DNA from: Shewanella ulleungensis
Lineage (GTDB): Bacteria; Pseudomonadota; Gammaproteobacteria; Enterobacterales; Shewanellaceae
Assembly: GCF_014648315.1 (NCBI RefSeq)
Contig: NZ_BMQW01000001.1
Coordinates: forward strand, 682,001-746,000
Length of the DNA: 64,000 bases
Direction of reading: 5' to 3'
The translations under genes and the position numbers were made by a program. Shown here piece after piece: positions 37,234-46,054 of this stretch. The stretch's first letter is position 1, and each line of letters opens with the position of its first letter. The notes under the pieces were generated by a model, which worked only from the letters and a program-made list of their open reading frames with translations, had not been told where the DNA came from and did not search any database.

Positions 37234-39948
37234 ATGAGCCAACGCAGTATTCACTCGTTATTTAAGCCCACTTCAGTTGCAGTGATTGGTGCGTCCAATG
37301 GGAATAAACGCGCCGGAAAAGGCGTCATGAAAAACCTTTTATCCAGTGGGTTTTCGGGGCCAATTATGCCGGTTACCCCTAAATACACTGCCGTAATGGG
37401 TGTCTTAGCTTATCCCAACATTGAAGCATTACCGATAAAACCTGACTTAGCCATTATCTGCACTAATGCCCAAAAAGTACCTAGTATTGTTGAACGATTA
37501 GCCCAATTTGGCTGTAAAGTCGCAATCATTATGGCTTCTGGCATGGCATCACAAACCGATGAGCACGGTAATAATTTACTCGCACTCACCAAACAATATG
37601 CTAAACGTTACGGTATGCGTTTACTCGGCCCCAACAGTTTAGGCATGATATTGCCATCTATTGGCTTAAATGCCAGTTTGGCTCATGTTGGCGCATTACC
37701 TGGTAAAATTGCCTTTGTGTCCCAATCGGCTGCAATTTGCACCACGGTTTTAGATTGGGCAAACAATAAAGGCATTGGGTTTTCCTCATTTATCTCTTTA
37801 GGTGATGCTACCGACATCGACTTTGATGAATTACTCGATTACTTAGGTCGAGACAGTAAAACCAGCGCAATTATGCTCTATATCGATTCAATCAATGAAA
37901 AACGACATTTCTTGTCAGCCGCTCGCGCTGCATCGCGCAACAAACCTATTTTTGTGATTAAATCTGGCCGCAGCCATGAAGGTGTAAAAGCTGCAATGCT
38001 CCACACAGGCGGTATTGGCGGTAACGATGCAGTCTATGAAGCAGCATTTCGACGTGCAGGTATGCTAAGAGTAAACGATTTAATTGAACTCTTTGCGGCT
38101 GTTGAAAGCCTTGCCCATTCAACCTCACTAAAAGGTGAGCGATTAGTTATTATGAGTAATGGTGGAGGCCCTGCGGTACTTGCCGCTGATGAATTAATTA
38201 TTAAAGGCGGCAAGTTAGCACAACTATCTGACGACACCATAAACGAACTTAATAAAATTTTGCCCGACACCTGGTCAAGGCAAAACCCTATCGACATGAT
38301 TGGCGATGCAGACCACCAGCGTTATGCCAAAACGTTAGATATTTTAATGAAGAGTAACGATGCCGACACCATTTTAGTATTGCATTCACCTTCAATATTG
38401 TCGGAAAGTGTAGAGATAGCCACTAGCCTAATCGATACCATTAGCCAACACCCAAATCGCCATAGATTAAATATTTTAACCAACTGGAGTGGGGAAGATT
38501 CTGCATACCTTGGACGGAAACGTTTTACTAAAGCAGGTATCCCAACTTATCGTACCCCTGAGGGGGCAGTGCGCGCCTTTATGCACATGGTTGAATACCG
38601 TCGCAACCAAAAACTGTTGCAAGAAGTACCATTATCAATTCCAGACAACATTCCGGCTGATCGTAATGTTGCCAAAACGCTGTTACAACAGGCCCTCGAT
38701 CGCGGACAAACTGTGGTGGAGACACATCAAGCTGTCGATATTTTAAAAGCTTATGGCTTAAATACTATTGATACCTGGTTTGTCAGTGATGTAGATGAAG
38801 CCGTCAATGTAGCCAATAAAGCCGGCTATCCAGTAGCGTTAAAAGTTCAATCACCTGATTTACTTTATAAATCTGACGTACATGGTGTGGTATTGAATTT
38901 AACTTCAGATGAAGATGTCAGCCACGCAGCACACTCCATTATCGACAGGGTTCATCAAATTAACCCTAATGCCAAAATAGATGGCTTAATCATTCAAAAA
39001 ATGGCATTAACTGCGGGCGCACAAGAGATTAGGGTATCGGTAATCAACGACCCGGTATTTGGCCCCGCCATTTGTTTAGGTGAAGGCGGCTCTGAATGGG
39101 ATCCAACACGAGATGCGGCAGTAGCATTACCACCATTGAATATGGCGTTGGCACGTTACATGGTTATCCAAGCGCTTAAAACCAATAAATTGCGCGACAG
39201 ACATTTACCACTCGGCCTTGATATGAACGCCTTGTGCCTAATGCTTACTCAAATATCGCACTTAATTATTGATTGCCCTGAGATTGCCGAAATAGATATT
39301 AACCCAGTGCTAGCTGCTGGAGAAAAAATCACTTTATTAGACGTTAATATGCGGTTGCATGATAGCCCACAAGACAATATCGGCCGCTTAGCCATTATGC
39401 CTTACCCTAAAGAGTTGGAACAAACCTCAACGCTTAAAAACGGCTTAACTGTAATGCTAAGGCCAATATTGCCCGAAGATGAGCCCAAACATTTGGAATT
39501 TGATAACTCGCTTAGCGATGAAGACAGATACAAACGCTACTTTGGTGTACGCTCACGCATGACCCATGAAGAAATGGCAGTATTGACTCAAATCGATTAT
39601 GCACGCGAAATGGCCTTTATTGCCACAACCACCTCAACAGAAGGTAAAGAATTAACCTTAGGTGCCGTAAGAGCTTCTATTGATCCTGATAATACCGAAG
39701 CTGAGTTTGCCATGGCAGTTCGCAGCGATTATCAAGGGATTGGCTTAGGCAAGCTATTGTTAGAAAAGCTCATCTCTTACTATAAAAATAACAACACCTT
39801 ATATTTAACCGGTTTCACTATGTTCGAAAACCGTAATATGGCTAGCTTGGCTAAATCATTAGGTTTTACTGTATCGTTTGATATGGAGGAGCATCTTATT
39901 AAAATGCACATGGATTTAGAAAACCAAGATAAACAAGTTGAGTCATAA
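37234..39948 (+). CDS. patZ: protein lysine acetyltransferase PatZ/YfiQ-type
   Basis: 904 residues. The N-terminal two thirds resembles ADP-forming acyl-CoA synthetase: a CoA-binding domain (SVAVIGASNGNKRAGKGVMKN), succinyl-CoA ligase-like domains (FVSQSAAICTTVLDW), and an ATP-grasp domain from about residue 490 (GYPVALKVQSPDLLYKSDVHGVVLN). The C-terminal 170 residues are a GNAT domain with the acetyl-CoA loop RSDYQGIGLGKLLLEK. This is the arrangement of E. coli PatZ (886), which acetylates acetyl-CoA synthetase and other proteins. In E. coli patZ neighbours yfiP (DTW) and pssA; both occur 6-8 kb away here. Confidence 0.9.
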   Translation: MSQRSIHSLFKPTSVAVIGASNGNKRAGKGVMKNLLSSGFSGPIMPVTPKYTAVMGVLAYPNIEALPIKPDLAIICTNAQKVPSIVERLAQFGCKVAIIMASGMASQTDEHGNNLLALTKQYAKRYGMRLLGPNSLGMILPSIGLNASLAHVGALPGKIAFVSQSAAICTTVLDWANNKGIGFSSFISLGDATDIDFDELLDYLGRDSKTSAIMLYIDSINEKRHFLSAARAASRNKPIFVIKSGRSHEGVKAAMLHTGGIGGNDAVYEAAFRRAGMLRVNDLIELFAAVESLAHSTSLKGERLVIMSNGGGPAVLAADELIIKGGKLAQLSDDTINELNKILPDTWSRQNPIDMIGDADHQRYAKTLDILMKSNDADTILVLHSPSILSESVEIATSLIDTISQHPNRHRLNILTNWSGEDSAYLGRKRFTKAGIPTYRTPEGAVRAFMHMVEYRRNQKLLQEVPLSIPDNIPADRNVAKTLLQQALDRGQTVVETHQAVDILKAYGLNTIDTWFVSDVDEAVNVANKAGYPVALKVQSPDLLYKSDVHGVVLNLTSDEDVSHAAHSIIDRVHQINPNAKIDGLIIQKMALTAGAQEIRVSVINDPVFGPAICLGEGGSEWDPTRDAAVALPPLNMALARYMVIQALKTNKLRDRHLPLGLDMNALCLMLTQISHLIIDCPEIAEIDINPVLAAGEKITLLDVNMRLHDSPQDNIGRLAIMPYPKELEQTSTLKNGLTVMLRPILPEDEPKHLEFDNSLSDEDRYKRYFGVRSRMTHEEMAVLTQIDYAREMAFIATTTSTEGKELTLGAVRASIDPDNTEAEFAMAVRSDYQGIGLGKLLLEKLISYYKNNNTLYLTGFTMFENRNMASLAKSLGFTVSFDMEEHLIKMHMDLENQDKQVES

Positions 39949-39951
39949 AGC

Positions 39952-39984
39952 AAAAAGCCATCATCATAACTGATGGCTTTTTAG
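39952..39984 (+). terminator. intrinsic terminator after patZ
   Basis: A 12-bp perfect stem (39952-39963 with 39971-39982) with a 7-nt loop and a T-rich end. Confidence 0.85.
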
Positions 39985-40062
39985 TTAACCTTAAATTACA
40001 GCTCTTAGGTTAGAGTGACTAAGTCATAGCTCCTAGGTCACACAGCTCCTAAGTCATCGTGC

Positions 40063-41085
40063 TTAGGCAAATTTAACGCAGTTACGCCCTGAAGCTTTGG
40101 CTTTATACAGTTGTTCGTCTGCACGGGCTAACAAGGTATCGACATCATCGCCAGTTTGCAGAGTAGCCACTCCGATTGACACCGTAATATGACCTAAATT
40201 CTGTTTCTTTTCTTTACCAATCGACAATTGTTTTAGCGAAATACGCTCGCGTATTTTCTCGGCGACATTAACTGCATCATGTAATTTGGCATTGGGTAAC
40301 ATCACCACAAACTCCTCACCGCCATAGCGCGCTACTAAGTCATCACCTTTTACCGTTTGTTTCATCGCTAAAGCCACATAAGCTAGCACTTTGTCACCAA
40401 TTAGATGACCAAACGTATCGTTAAACAATTTGAAATGATCGATGTCAATCATCAACAAACTACAAACTGTTTGTGTATCGGTAAATTTAGTCATCTGTTC
40501 AGCAGCAAATAACTCGTATGCTCTACGGTTATTAAGCGATGTCAGTTCATCTGTCATTGCCACTTTACTTAAATTGTCCATCTCACTTTTAAGGTTGGCA
40601 ATTTCATCTGACAAAGACACTAAAGTTGTCGACATATGACGATTATTAGCGATCACTTGCTCAACTTCTGCAGCAATACTCAACACAATTAAGCTCAGTT
40701 CGTCTGCATCAGGTTTTGTTTGTAACTTAGCGCCAAACTCACTTAGGTTAGAAGAGAAAGACTCTGTACCTTCACCAAGCTGTTGAATTTTATGTACCAA
40801 ACTGTTGATCAATATTTGGGTTTCTATTTGGACGTTTTCGATAATTTCAGGCGAACGCTCTTCAATAAAGCGATTGTACAATCCTAAATTAACTTCTGGA
40901 GTAAACTTAACATCATTGGCGATAAGCCCATCGATAGCACGTTTTAAATTGAGGTTGGATTCGGAAAAATAATCAAACCAAATGGCATAGTTTTCCGGTG
41001 TTACTGGAATTGCCAACTCAGACATTTTAGGTAGCGCTAAACGCAATATGTGCGAGGTTTGTTCTAGGTTTTGATTATTATGCAT
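40063..41085 (-). CDS. diguanylate cyclase (GGDEF)
   Basis: 340 residues. The N-terminal ~165 residues are helical with no recognised sensor domain and no membrane segment. A coiled-coil stretch (about 140-170) leads into the GGDEF domain. AMTDELTSLNNRRAYELF starts it and ARYGGEEFVVML is the active site, intact, so the enzyme should make cyclic di-GMP from GTP. The inhibitory site upstream reads KGDD rather than RxxD, so product feedback may be weak. ATG 41085 was taken; an in-frame TTG lies at 41121. Confidence 0.9.
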   Translation of the reverse strand: MHNNQNLEQTSHILRLALPKMSELAIPVTPENYAIWFDYFSESNLNLKRAIDGLIANDVKFTPEVNLGLYNRFIEERSPEIIENVQIETQILINSLVHKIQQLGEGTESFSSNLSEFGAKLQTKPDADELSLIVLSIAAEVEQVIANNRHMSTTLVSLSDEIANLKSEMDNLSKVAMTDELTSLNNRRAYELFAAEQMTKFTDTQTVCSLLMIDIDHFKLFNDTFGHLIGDKVLAYVALAMKQTVKGDDLVARYGGEEFVVMLPNAKLHDAVNVAEKIRERISLKQLSIGKEKKQNLGHITVSIGVATLQTGDDVDTLLARADEQLYKAKASGRNCVKFA

Positions 41086-41331
41086 CGAGAACGATACCTT
41101 ATGATAAAAGCAATGTGTCAAAGGTTATCAGTATGTTATGTCATACTTATCAACTAAACTCAATTATTGTTGTTAATATTAGTTAAATAGTAAGCAATCT
41201 TTTATTTATAAATTTAGTGTAAAAATAACCCTTTTGATACCGCGTTACGTTTAGAGACATTCAGTACGTTAAGAAAGACACTATTACAGGCCACATCTAT
41301 GGTCTTTGCCATTACAGGAGATCGGTTAACC

Positions 41332-41886
41332 ATGAAAACAACAAAACACTTAACACTGCAGATATTTGGACTCAGTGCCTTAGTTGTCTGTGCATTTGCT
41401 GGTTATGCCATGCCAAAAGTGGAGCAACCACAGTTGCAAACGTTGGCGATTAAAACAAGTGTCATGGACAATAATAATTATGAGGCTCAAGTTGAAACCA
41501 AGATGTACCCTGCCCCAAATGAAAACATGGTGCAGCATATACTTACCCTGCCAAAGCTTAATGATGAGTCTCAATATTTAATCGAAATCCAAATTGGCCA
41601 GAATAAACTGGTTGATTGTAATAAGGTGCGCCTAATGGGCGAAATACATACATTATCATTAGATGGTTGGGGATATCCTTACTATCAAGTTGACAGCATG
41701 ATTCAAGCCCCAAGCACTAAAATGATGTGTACCGAAGCCAAAACAGCCCAATTTATTAGTCTTAATGACACCATAACTCAAGAATATGACAGCCGTTTAG
41801 CTAAAGTCTTTTATCTTCCAAAAGAAGCGCAATTACGTTATCGCATTTGGCGCGCGGCCAGTGAATTTAAGTTTAGTGGTCAATAA
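41332..41886 (+). CDS. eco: ecotin, periplasmic serine protease inhibitor
   Basis: 184 residues. A signal peptide (LTLQIFGLSALVVCAFAGYA) precedes the inhibitor domain. IEIQIGQNKLVDCNKVRLMGEI, LDGWGYPYYQVDS and LRYRIWRA match ecotin. The reactive loop APSTKMMCTEA corresponds to the E. coli STMMAC loop, with a Met at the P1 region and its disulfide cysteines (CNK..MCTE) present. Ecotin blocks trypsin-fold proteases as a dimer in the periplasm. CAGGAG lies 11 nt before ATG 41332. Confidence 0.9.
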   Translation: MKTTKHLTLQIFGLSALVVCAFAGYAMPKVEQPQLQTLAIKTSVMDNNNYEAQVETKMYPAPNENMVQHILTLPKLNDESQYLIEIQIGQNKLVDCNKVRLMGEIHTLSLDGWGYPYYQVDSMIQAPSTKMMCTEAKTAQFISLNDTITQEYDSRLAKVFYLPKEAQLRYRIWRAASEFKFSGQ

Positions 41887-42062
41887 TAGGCGCATTAATC
41901 ATAGCCTATAAAAGAAATGGTAATTTATTGATAATAAAAAGTATTAATTTGATGTGACGTATTCACTAGAGGGATTGATAGAGTGTATTGATATAAAGAG
42001 TTGCTATAGAGAATTGATATCCAGCACGAGTTATCAGATATCGAAAATCTTGCCAACATACC

Positions 42063-42106
42063 AAACTCGCCAATATTAAACTCGCCATTGAAAACTCGCC
42101 ATTGAT
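42063..42106. repeat. short tandem repeat, 15-bp unit
   Basis: AAACTCGCCA recurs at 42063 and 42078, and a near-copy follows at about 42093, giving about three imperfect 15-bp units in the ecotin-RecQ gap (41887-42180). Nothing else was recognised in that gap. Confidence 0.5.
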
Positions 42107-42180
42107 GAACAAGCAGCAATCGCTCTATCATCAATGGCGCAGACAACCGGCGCTAATGACTGTATTGAAATTAACGATCA

Positions 42181-42456
42181 CTAATAGCGTCGTACTCTCA
42201 CGACTTGCATTATTTCAATTTCAAAACCGGCAACCACTTCTTTTGAGGGATAATAAATTAAATTGACCTTTTGCCCTTGCAAGCTCTTAAACCGTTTAGG
42301 TCGCTTATATTTAAACGGGACATCGCAATTTTCAATCATCAAGGTTTGCAATACCCAATCATTGGTTTCACGCTGAGTATGCGAGATTACAGTTACACCT
42401 TCAGTTTGCACTAAATTGGCGTGTTTCTTTAATAATGCTTCAGGAACGGGTTTCAT
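42181..42456 (-). CDS. hypothetical protein coupled to RecQ-family helicase
   Basis: 91 residues, not recognised. It is basic and beta-rich by eye, with a KYKRPKRFKSL segment and no signal or membrane helix. Its ATG overlaps the helicase stop codon as ATGA, so it is translationally coupled and probably works with it. Confidence 0.75.
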   Translation of the reverse strand: MKPVPEALLKKHANLVQTEGVTVISHTQRETNDWVLQTLMIENCDVPFKYKRPKRFKSLQGQKVNLIYYPSKEVVAGFEIEIMQVVRVRRY

Positions 42457-44465
42457 GAATTCACCTTCTTAACAGCATCCAGAATATCTTGATATCGATA
42501 AGCACTAAAACGACCAAAGCCATCTAATTGTTTAACCTTCATACGGCTAAACCTTGGCATCACCATGCCAGCTAAAAACTTAGCCTGTGTTGCTATGGTC
42601 ACAGTGGGTAACGATTTTGCTTGGGCCACTTGGTGTAGTGGCGTTAGCATTGCAGCAACGTTAGCCGTATCTGGTAATGGAGCCAACGTCTGTTTAGATA
42701 ATACCGCAATTTCGCCTCGACAAACACTGCAATGCCCACATGTTTTCGGTGCAGCTTGATCATCAAAATATTGAGCTAACGCAGCACTTAAGCAAGTGTC
42801 GAGTTCAAAAAAAGCCACCAGCTTACCAATACGCACAATTTCTTTATGCTCATTTCCACCAAAGTATTGCGCTAATTGTTGCGTCAATTGCAGTCTTTGC
42901 GATTCGCTGCTTAAGGCCTGTTGCTTAACACTGTATACCTGAGTGATCTTTTTGGTTTCGAGAATAATTAAATTTTGATCAGCTAAATATTCTAGTGCGG
43001 CTACAACCCTTTGACGTTCGCAACCATATTGTTGGTACAAACTGTCAAAATCCAATTGTCCCCAGATTTTTTTAAACTGAGTATGCTCAAACACCTGGTT
43101 TAAAAACGCTTGGCGTTCTGCATTAAAGCGATTGAGGATTGCTTGCTTATCTTCAATAAAGCGATATTTAAAATCGGCAAAATAAGCAAAGCTTGGTTTA
43201 ATGACATCCATCAGCTCTAATTGTACAAATAACGTTTTAAGCGGCAATGTACGAATATTACACGCTGTAGATAACGATAACTCTTGTACTTCCCAGCGAC
43301 CTTGATCTGTTTCGCTAGCGATAATATCCAATAAGTTAGCAATACTTTCAGGCTCTGGAGTATCTCCGTAGACGAAGTTTTCAACCGTATTCAACCCATC
43401 AAGATTAGCTAAGGTTATACAGTGAGACACATTACCGTCTCTTCCTGCTCGGCCTATTTCTTGGCTGTAATTCTCAATCGATTTAGGTAGGTCATAATGC
43501 ATCACAAAACGAATATCCGATTTATCGATACCCATGCCAAATGCAATGGTTGCCACAATAACCTGTACGTGATTATCCATAAATTGTTGCTGAATATCCT
43601 GGCGATCGTCTTGCTCCATACCGGCATGATATGCACGCGCATTGACACCTTGGCTAACTAAATATTGTGCAACCTCTTCTGCAGTTTGCTGCAAGGTGAC
43701 ATACACAATGCCTGCGCCGCAGTGGTTAGCAGCAGTAAAATGTTTAACATAGTGTGCTAGATGGTTATTTTTATCTTGTTGGCTTACAGCAACCACTGAT
43801 AGATCAAGATTAGGTCGGTAAAAACCCGTTTGAATAATTTGCTGTGGCGAAAGCTCAAAGCGCAATGCCATATCATGCTTAACTTGCTCTGTGGCGGTCG
43901 CAGTTAATAACAAGGTTTGTGGGATGGAAAATGCAGCACAAAACTGCGGAATTTTTAAATAATCTGGACGGAAGTTATGCCCCCACTCTGAAATACAATG
44001 GGCTTCATCAACCACTAATAATGAAATAGCCACAGAGTGCAAAAATTGTCTAAAACGTTCGTTCTTAAAACGCTCAACCGACACCATTAAAATCCTTGTA
44101 CGATTGTCGCGTACATCTCGCATGACTTGCTGGGTTTGCTCGTAAGTTAAGCTTGAGTCAATACTGGCGGCTGCAATACCTTTACTGGCTAAAAAAGCTA
44201 ACTGGTCTTTCATTAAAGCCAGTAAAGGTGAAATAACTAAGGTCAGATTTGGTAACTGTTGTGCACAAAACTGATAACACAAAGACTTACCTGAACCGGT
44301 AGGAAATATTGCCAACGCTGAATGACCCGATAAAATCGTTTTTATTGCCGCTAGTTGTCCTGACCTGAATTGTTCAAAGCCAAATTGTTGTTGCAATAAT
44401 TGGTGTAGATTTGCATCGTTTAGCGTTGATGTATCGCTAAGATGAATAGCGTCACTCGTTGACAT
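42453..44465 (-). CDS. RecQ-family ATP-dependent DNA helicase
   Basis: 670 residues. Helicase motifs are in order: FGFEQFRSGQ (motif 0), FPTGSGKSLCYQ (I), VVDEAHCISEWGHNFRPDY (II), LLLTATAT (III), VIVATIAFGMGIDKSDIRFVMHYDLPKS (V) and QEIGRAGRDG (VI). It has the RecQ zinc-binding pattern (CGHCSVC), but no C-terminal HRDC domain is evident and motif II is followed by SEWGHNF rather than SQWGHDF. It is therefore probably a RecQ paralogue and not RecQ itself. It unwinds DNA 3' to 5' by family analogy. Confidence 0.9.
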   Translation of the reverse strand: MSTSDAIHLSDTSTLNDANLHQLLQQQFGFEQFRSGQLAAIKTILSGHSALAIFPTGSGKSLCYQFCAQQLPNLTLVISPLLALMKDQLAFLASKGIAAASIDSSLTYEQTQQVMRDVRDNRTRILMVSVERFKNERFRQFLHSVAISLLVVDEAHCISEWGHNFRPDYLKIPQFCAAFSIPQTLLLTATATEQVKHDMALRFELSPQQIIQTGFYRPNLDLSVVAVSQQDKNNHLAHYVKHFTAANHCGAGIVYVTLQQTAEEVAQYLVSQGVNARAYHAGMEQDDRQDIQQQFMDNHVQVIVATIAFGMGIDKSDIRFVMHYDLPKSIENYSQEIGRAGRDGNVSHCITLANLDGLNTVENFVYGDTPEPESIANLLDIIASETDQGRWEVQELSLSTACNIRTLPLKTLFVQLELMDVIKPSFAYFADFKYRFIEDKQAILNRFNAERQAFLNQVFEHTQFKKIWGQLDFDSLYQQYGCERQRVVAALEYLADQNLIILETKKITQVYSVKQQALSSESQRLQLTQQLAQYFGGNEHKEIVRIGKLVAFFELDTCLSAALAQYFDDQAAPKTCGHCSVCRGEIAVLSKQTLAPLPDTANVAAMLTPLHQVAQAKSLPTVTIATQAKFLAGMVMPRFSRMKVKQLDGFGRFSAYRYQDILDAVKKVNS

Positions 44466-44646
44466 AAATAATCCCTATGAAGGTGATTAAACCCAAAACT
44501 GCATAGGGTCAAAAAATAAAATGGTTAGCTTAAGCCTAAGACTAATTTGTTATTGCTACAGCATCTTTAAAGCACGCTTTTTAGTTGTTAATGCTTGGCT
44601 TAGTTACTGATATTAAAGAGTGTTACAGCTAAATGACGGTTTGTTG

Positions 44647-45006
44647 TTAAGGCACATGTTTACGTGCAATATATTGATTGATCAATTGGGTTAGTTTGTC
44701 TTCAAACCGCTCTTCTATAGTGTCGAGGTTTTGCTCAAACGATTGCACAAATTTAATCGCTTTGTCGCGAGGTAAAACTTTACCTGCAAGGCTATATTGG
44801 ATTTCAACTAATGATTTATCAAAACGAGGTGAAATAAACCACTGGCAAACATCTGCATTGAGGTTCGCTAAGGTTCGTTCAGCGAGCTGGCAAAACGTTT
44901 CTATATGATCAACACCATCAGGGCCTAAACAACCGGGTTCTAAGCGAAATAAAATTAATAATTTTTGCGGACTGTATTGCCGAGTACTATTGAGCAAGTC
45001 TTCCAT
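44647..45006 (-). CDS. conserved hypothetical protein
   Basis: 119 residues, not recognised. Soluble and mostly helical, with QKLLILFRLEPGCLGPDG as the most distinctive segment. ATG 45006 was taken. It lies between the helicase and DTW genes on the same strand with gaps of about 150-180 bp, so it may be separate. Confidence 0.7.
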   Translation of the reverse strand: MEDLLNSTRQYSPQKLLILFRLEPGCLGPDGVDHIETFCQLAERTLANLNADVCQWFISPRFDKSLVEIQYSLAGKVLPRDKAIKFVQSFEQNLDTIEERFEDKLTQLINQYIARKHVP

Positions 45007-45162
45007 AATATGGTTAAATAATCCTTAAGCAATTGAGTTCGATTGTTGAGTGTTATGTTACTTGATCTTAACCACAATTTCATCGATATACCATCCTACC
45101 CATTGCATTTACTGCTATTTAGCATCCCGCAAAAACGATGAATATGCAAATACAGTATTGGT

Positions 45163-45972
45163 TTATTTATCACATTGCTTTTGCGTTAGGCTTGCAGCTA
45201 ATGCATCGGTAAATGCCTCTATGTAATTAGCAATCGGTGTTAACGTTTCTTTTGCACGCCGATTACGACCAAGCAACGATGATTCGACAAATAAATCAAA
45301 CCAAGCAGATAGTGCTGCGCCATTTTGTGGCTCTTGTGCAGCCGTTAATGCCAGTGAGGCCACTTCCGCCGTACCTAATTGAAAATCATGGCTACCTTTG
45401 CGTAGTGCATAAGTCGCTAACGTTTCAGGGGCAAATGACAACACCGGCATATGATGCAAATAAGGGCTTTTTCGATACATTTTAATCGCCTCACGCCAGC
45501 TACCATCAAGCATCACTAATAATGGTATTTTTACAGTACCATTTATTTGACGCAAATTGTCGGGCAAAATTTGATTTACGATAGCCTGCTGGTTTTCAAT
45601 ATATTGCTGAGGAAATACTAAATATGGCTGGTAGCGCTCATCCGCTAATAGAGCCAACATTTGTTGGTCGGTATCGGTCCGCGTCCATAAAAATGCGTGA
45701 GTGTCAGGGATTAGATCAGCAATAAGCCTTCCACTGTTAGTCGGTTTCAGCACTTCATCATTGTACATCAACAACATAAAACTAACCTGAGTCACCAAAT
45801 ATTGACGATGTTTACAGGTGCAAAATAATTCACCCAACAAGCACAATTCACAGCGAACAAGCTTTTTACCCCGCGCACCGAAGGGTTTGGTCGACAACGA
45901 TTTTCGATAAGCATGTAAGCGATGAACCGCGTGGATAGGTGCTTTAGCTTTTGAATTAACAACTGGATTCAT
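45163..45972 (-). CDS. DTW-domain tRNA-uridine aminocarboxypropyltransferase
   Basis: 269 residues. An N-terminal cysteine cluster (RCELCLLGELFCTCKHR) is followed by a DTW domain with the DGSW motif (LLVMLDGSWREAIKMYRKSPYL). KGSHDFQLGTAEVASLAL near the end is the family's C-terminal block. E. coli TapT (YfiP) adds the aminocarboxypropyl group of SAM to U47 of tRNAs. In E. coli yfiP neighbours patZ and pssA, and the association is kept loosely here. The residue count exceeds TapT, with a longer basic N-terminus. Confidence 0.85.
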   Translation of the reverse strand: MNPVVNSKAKAPIHAVHRLHAYRKSLSTKPFGARGKKLVRCELCLLGELFCTCKHRQYLVTQVSFMLLMYNDEVLKPTNSGRLIADLIPDTHAFLWTRTDTDQQMLALLADERYQPYLVFPQQYIENQQAIVNQILPDNLRQINGTVKIPLLVMLDGSWREAIKMYRKSPYLHHMPVLSFAPETLATYALRKGSHDFQLGTAEVASLALTAAQEPQNGAALSAWFDLFVESSLLGRNRRAKETLTPIANYIEAFTDALAASLTQKQCDK

Positions 45973-45988
45973 ATAATGCTCTGGTGTG

Positions 45989-46020
45989 AAAAAACTTCAC
46001 CACTCATTGGAGTGGTGAAG
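45989..46020 (-). terminator. intrinsic terminator of pssA
   Basis: CTTCACCACT pairs perfectly with AGTGGTGAAG (45995-46004 with 46011-46020), with a T6 tail on the minus strand. Confidence 0.9.
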
Positions 46021-46054
46021 ACAATTAGATAATAAGGCTATGCTGTAGCGAAGA

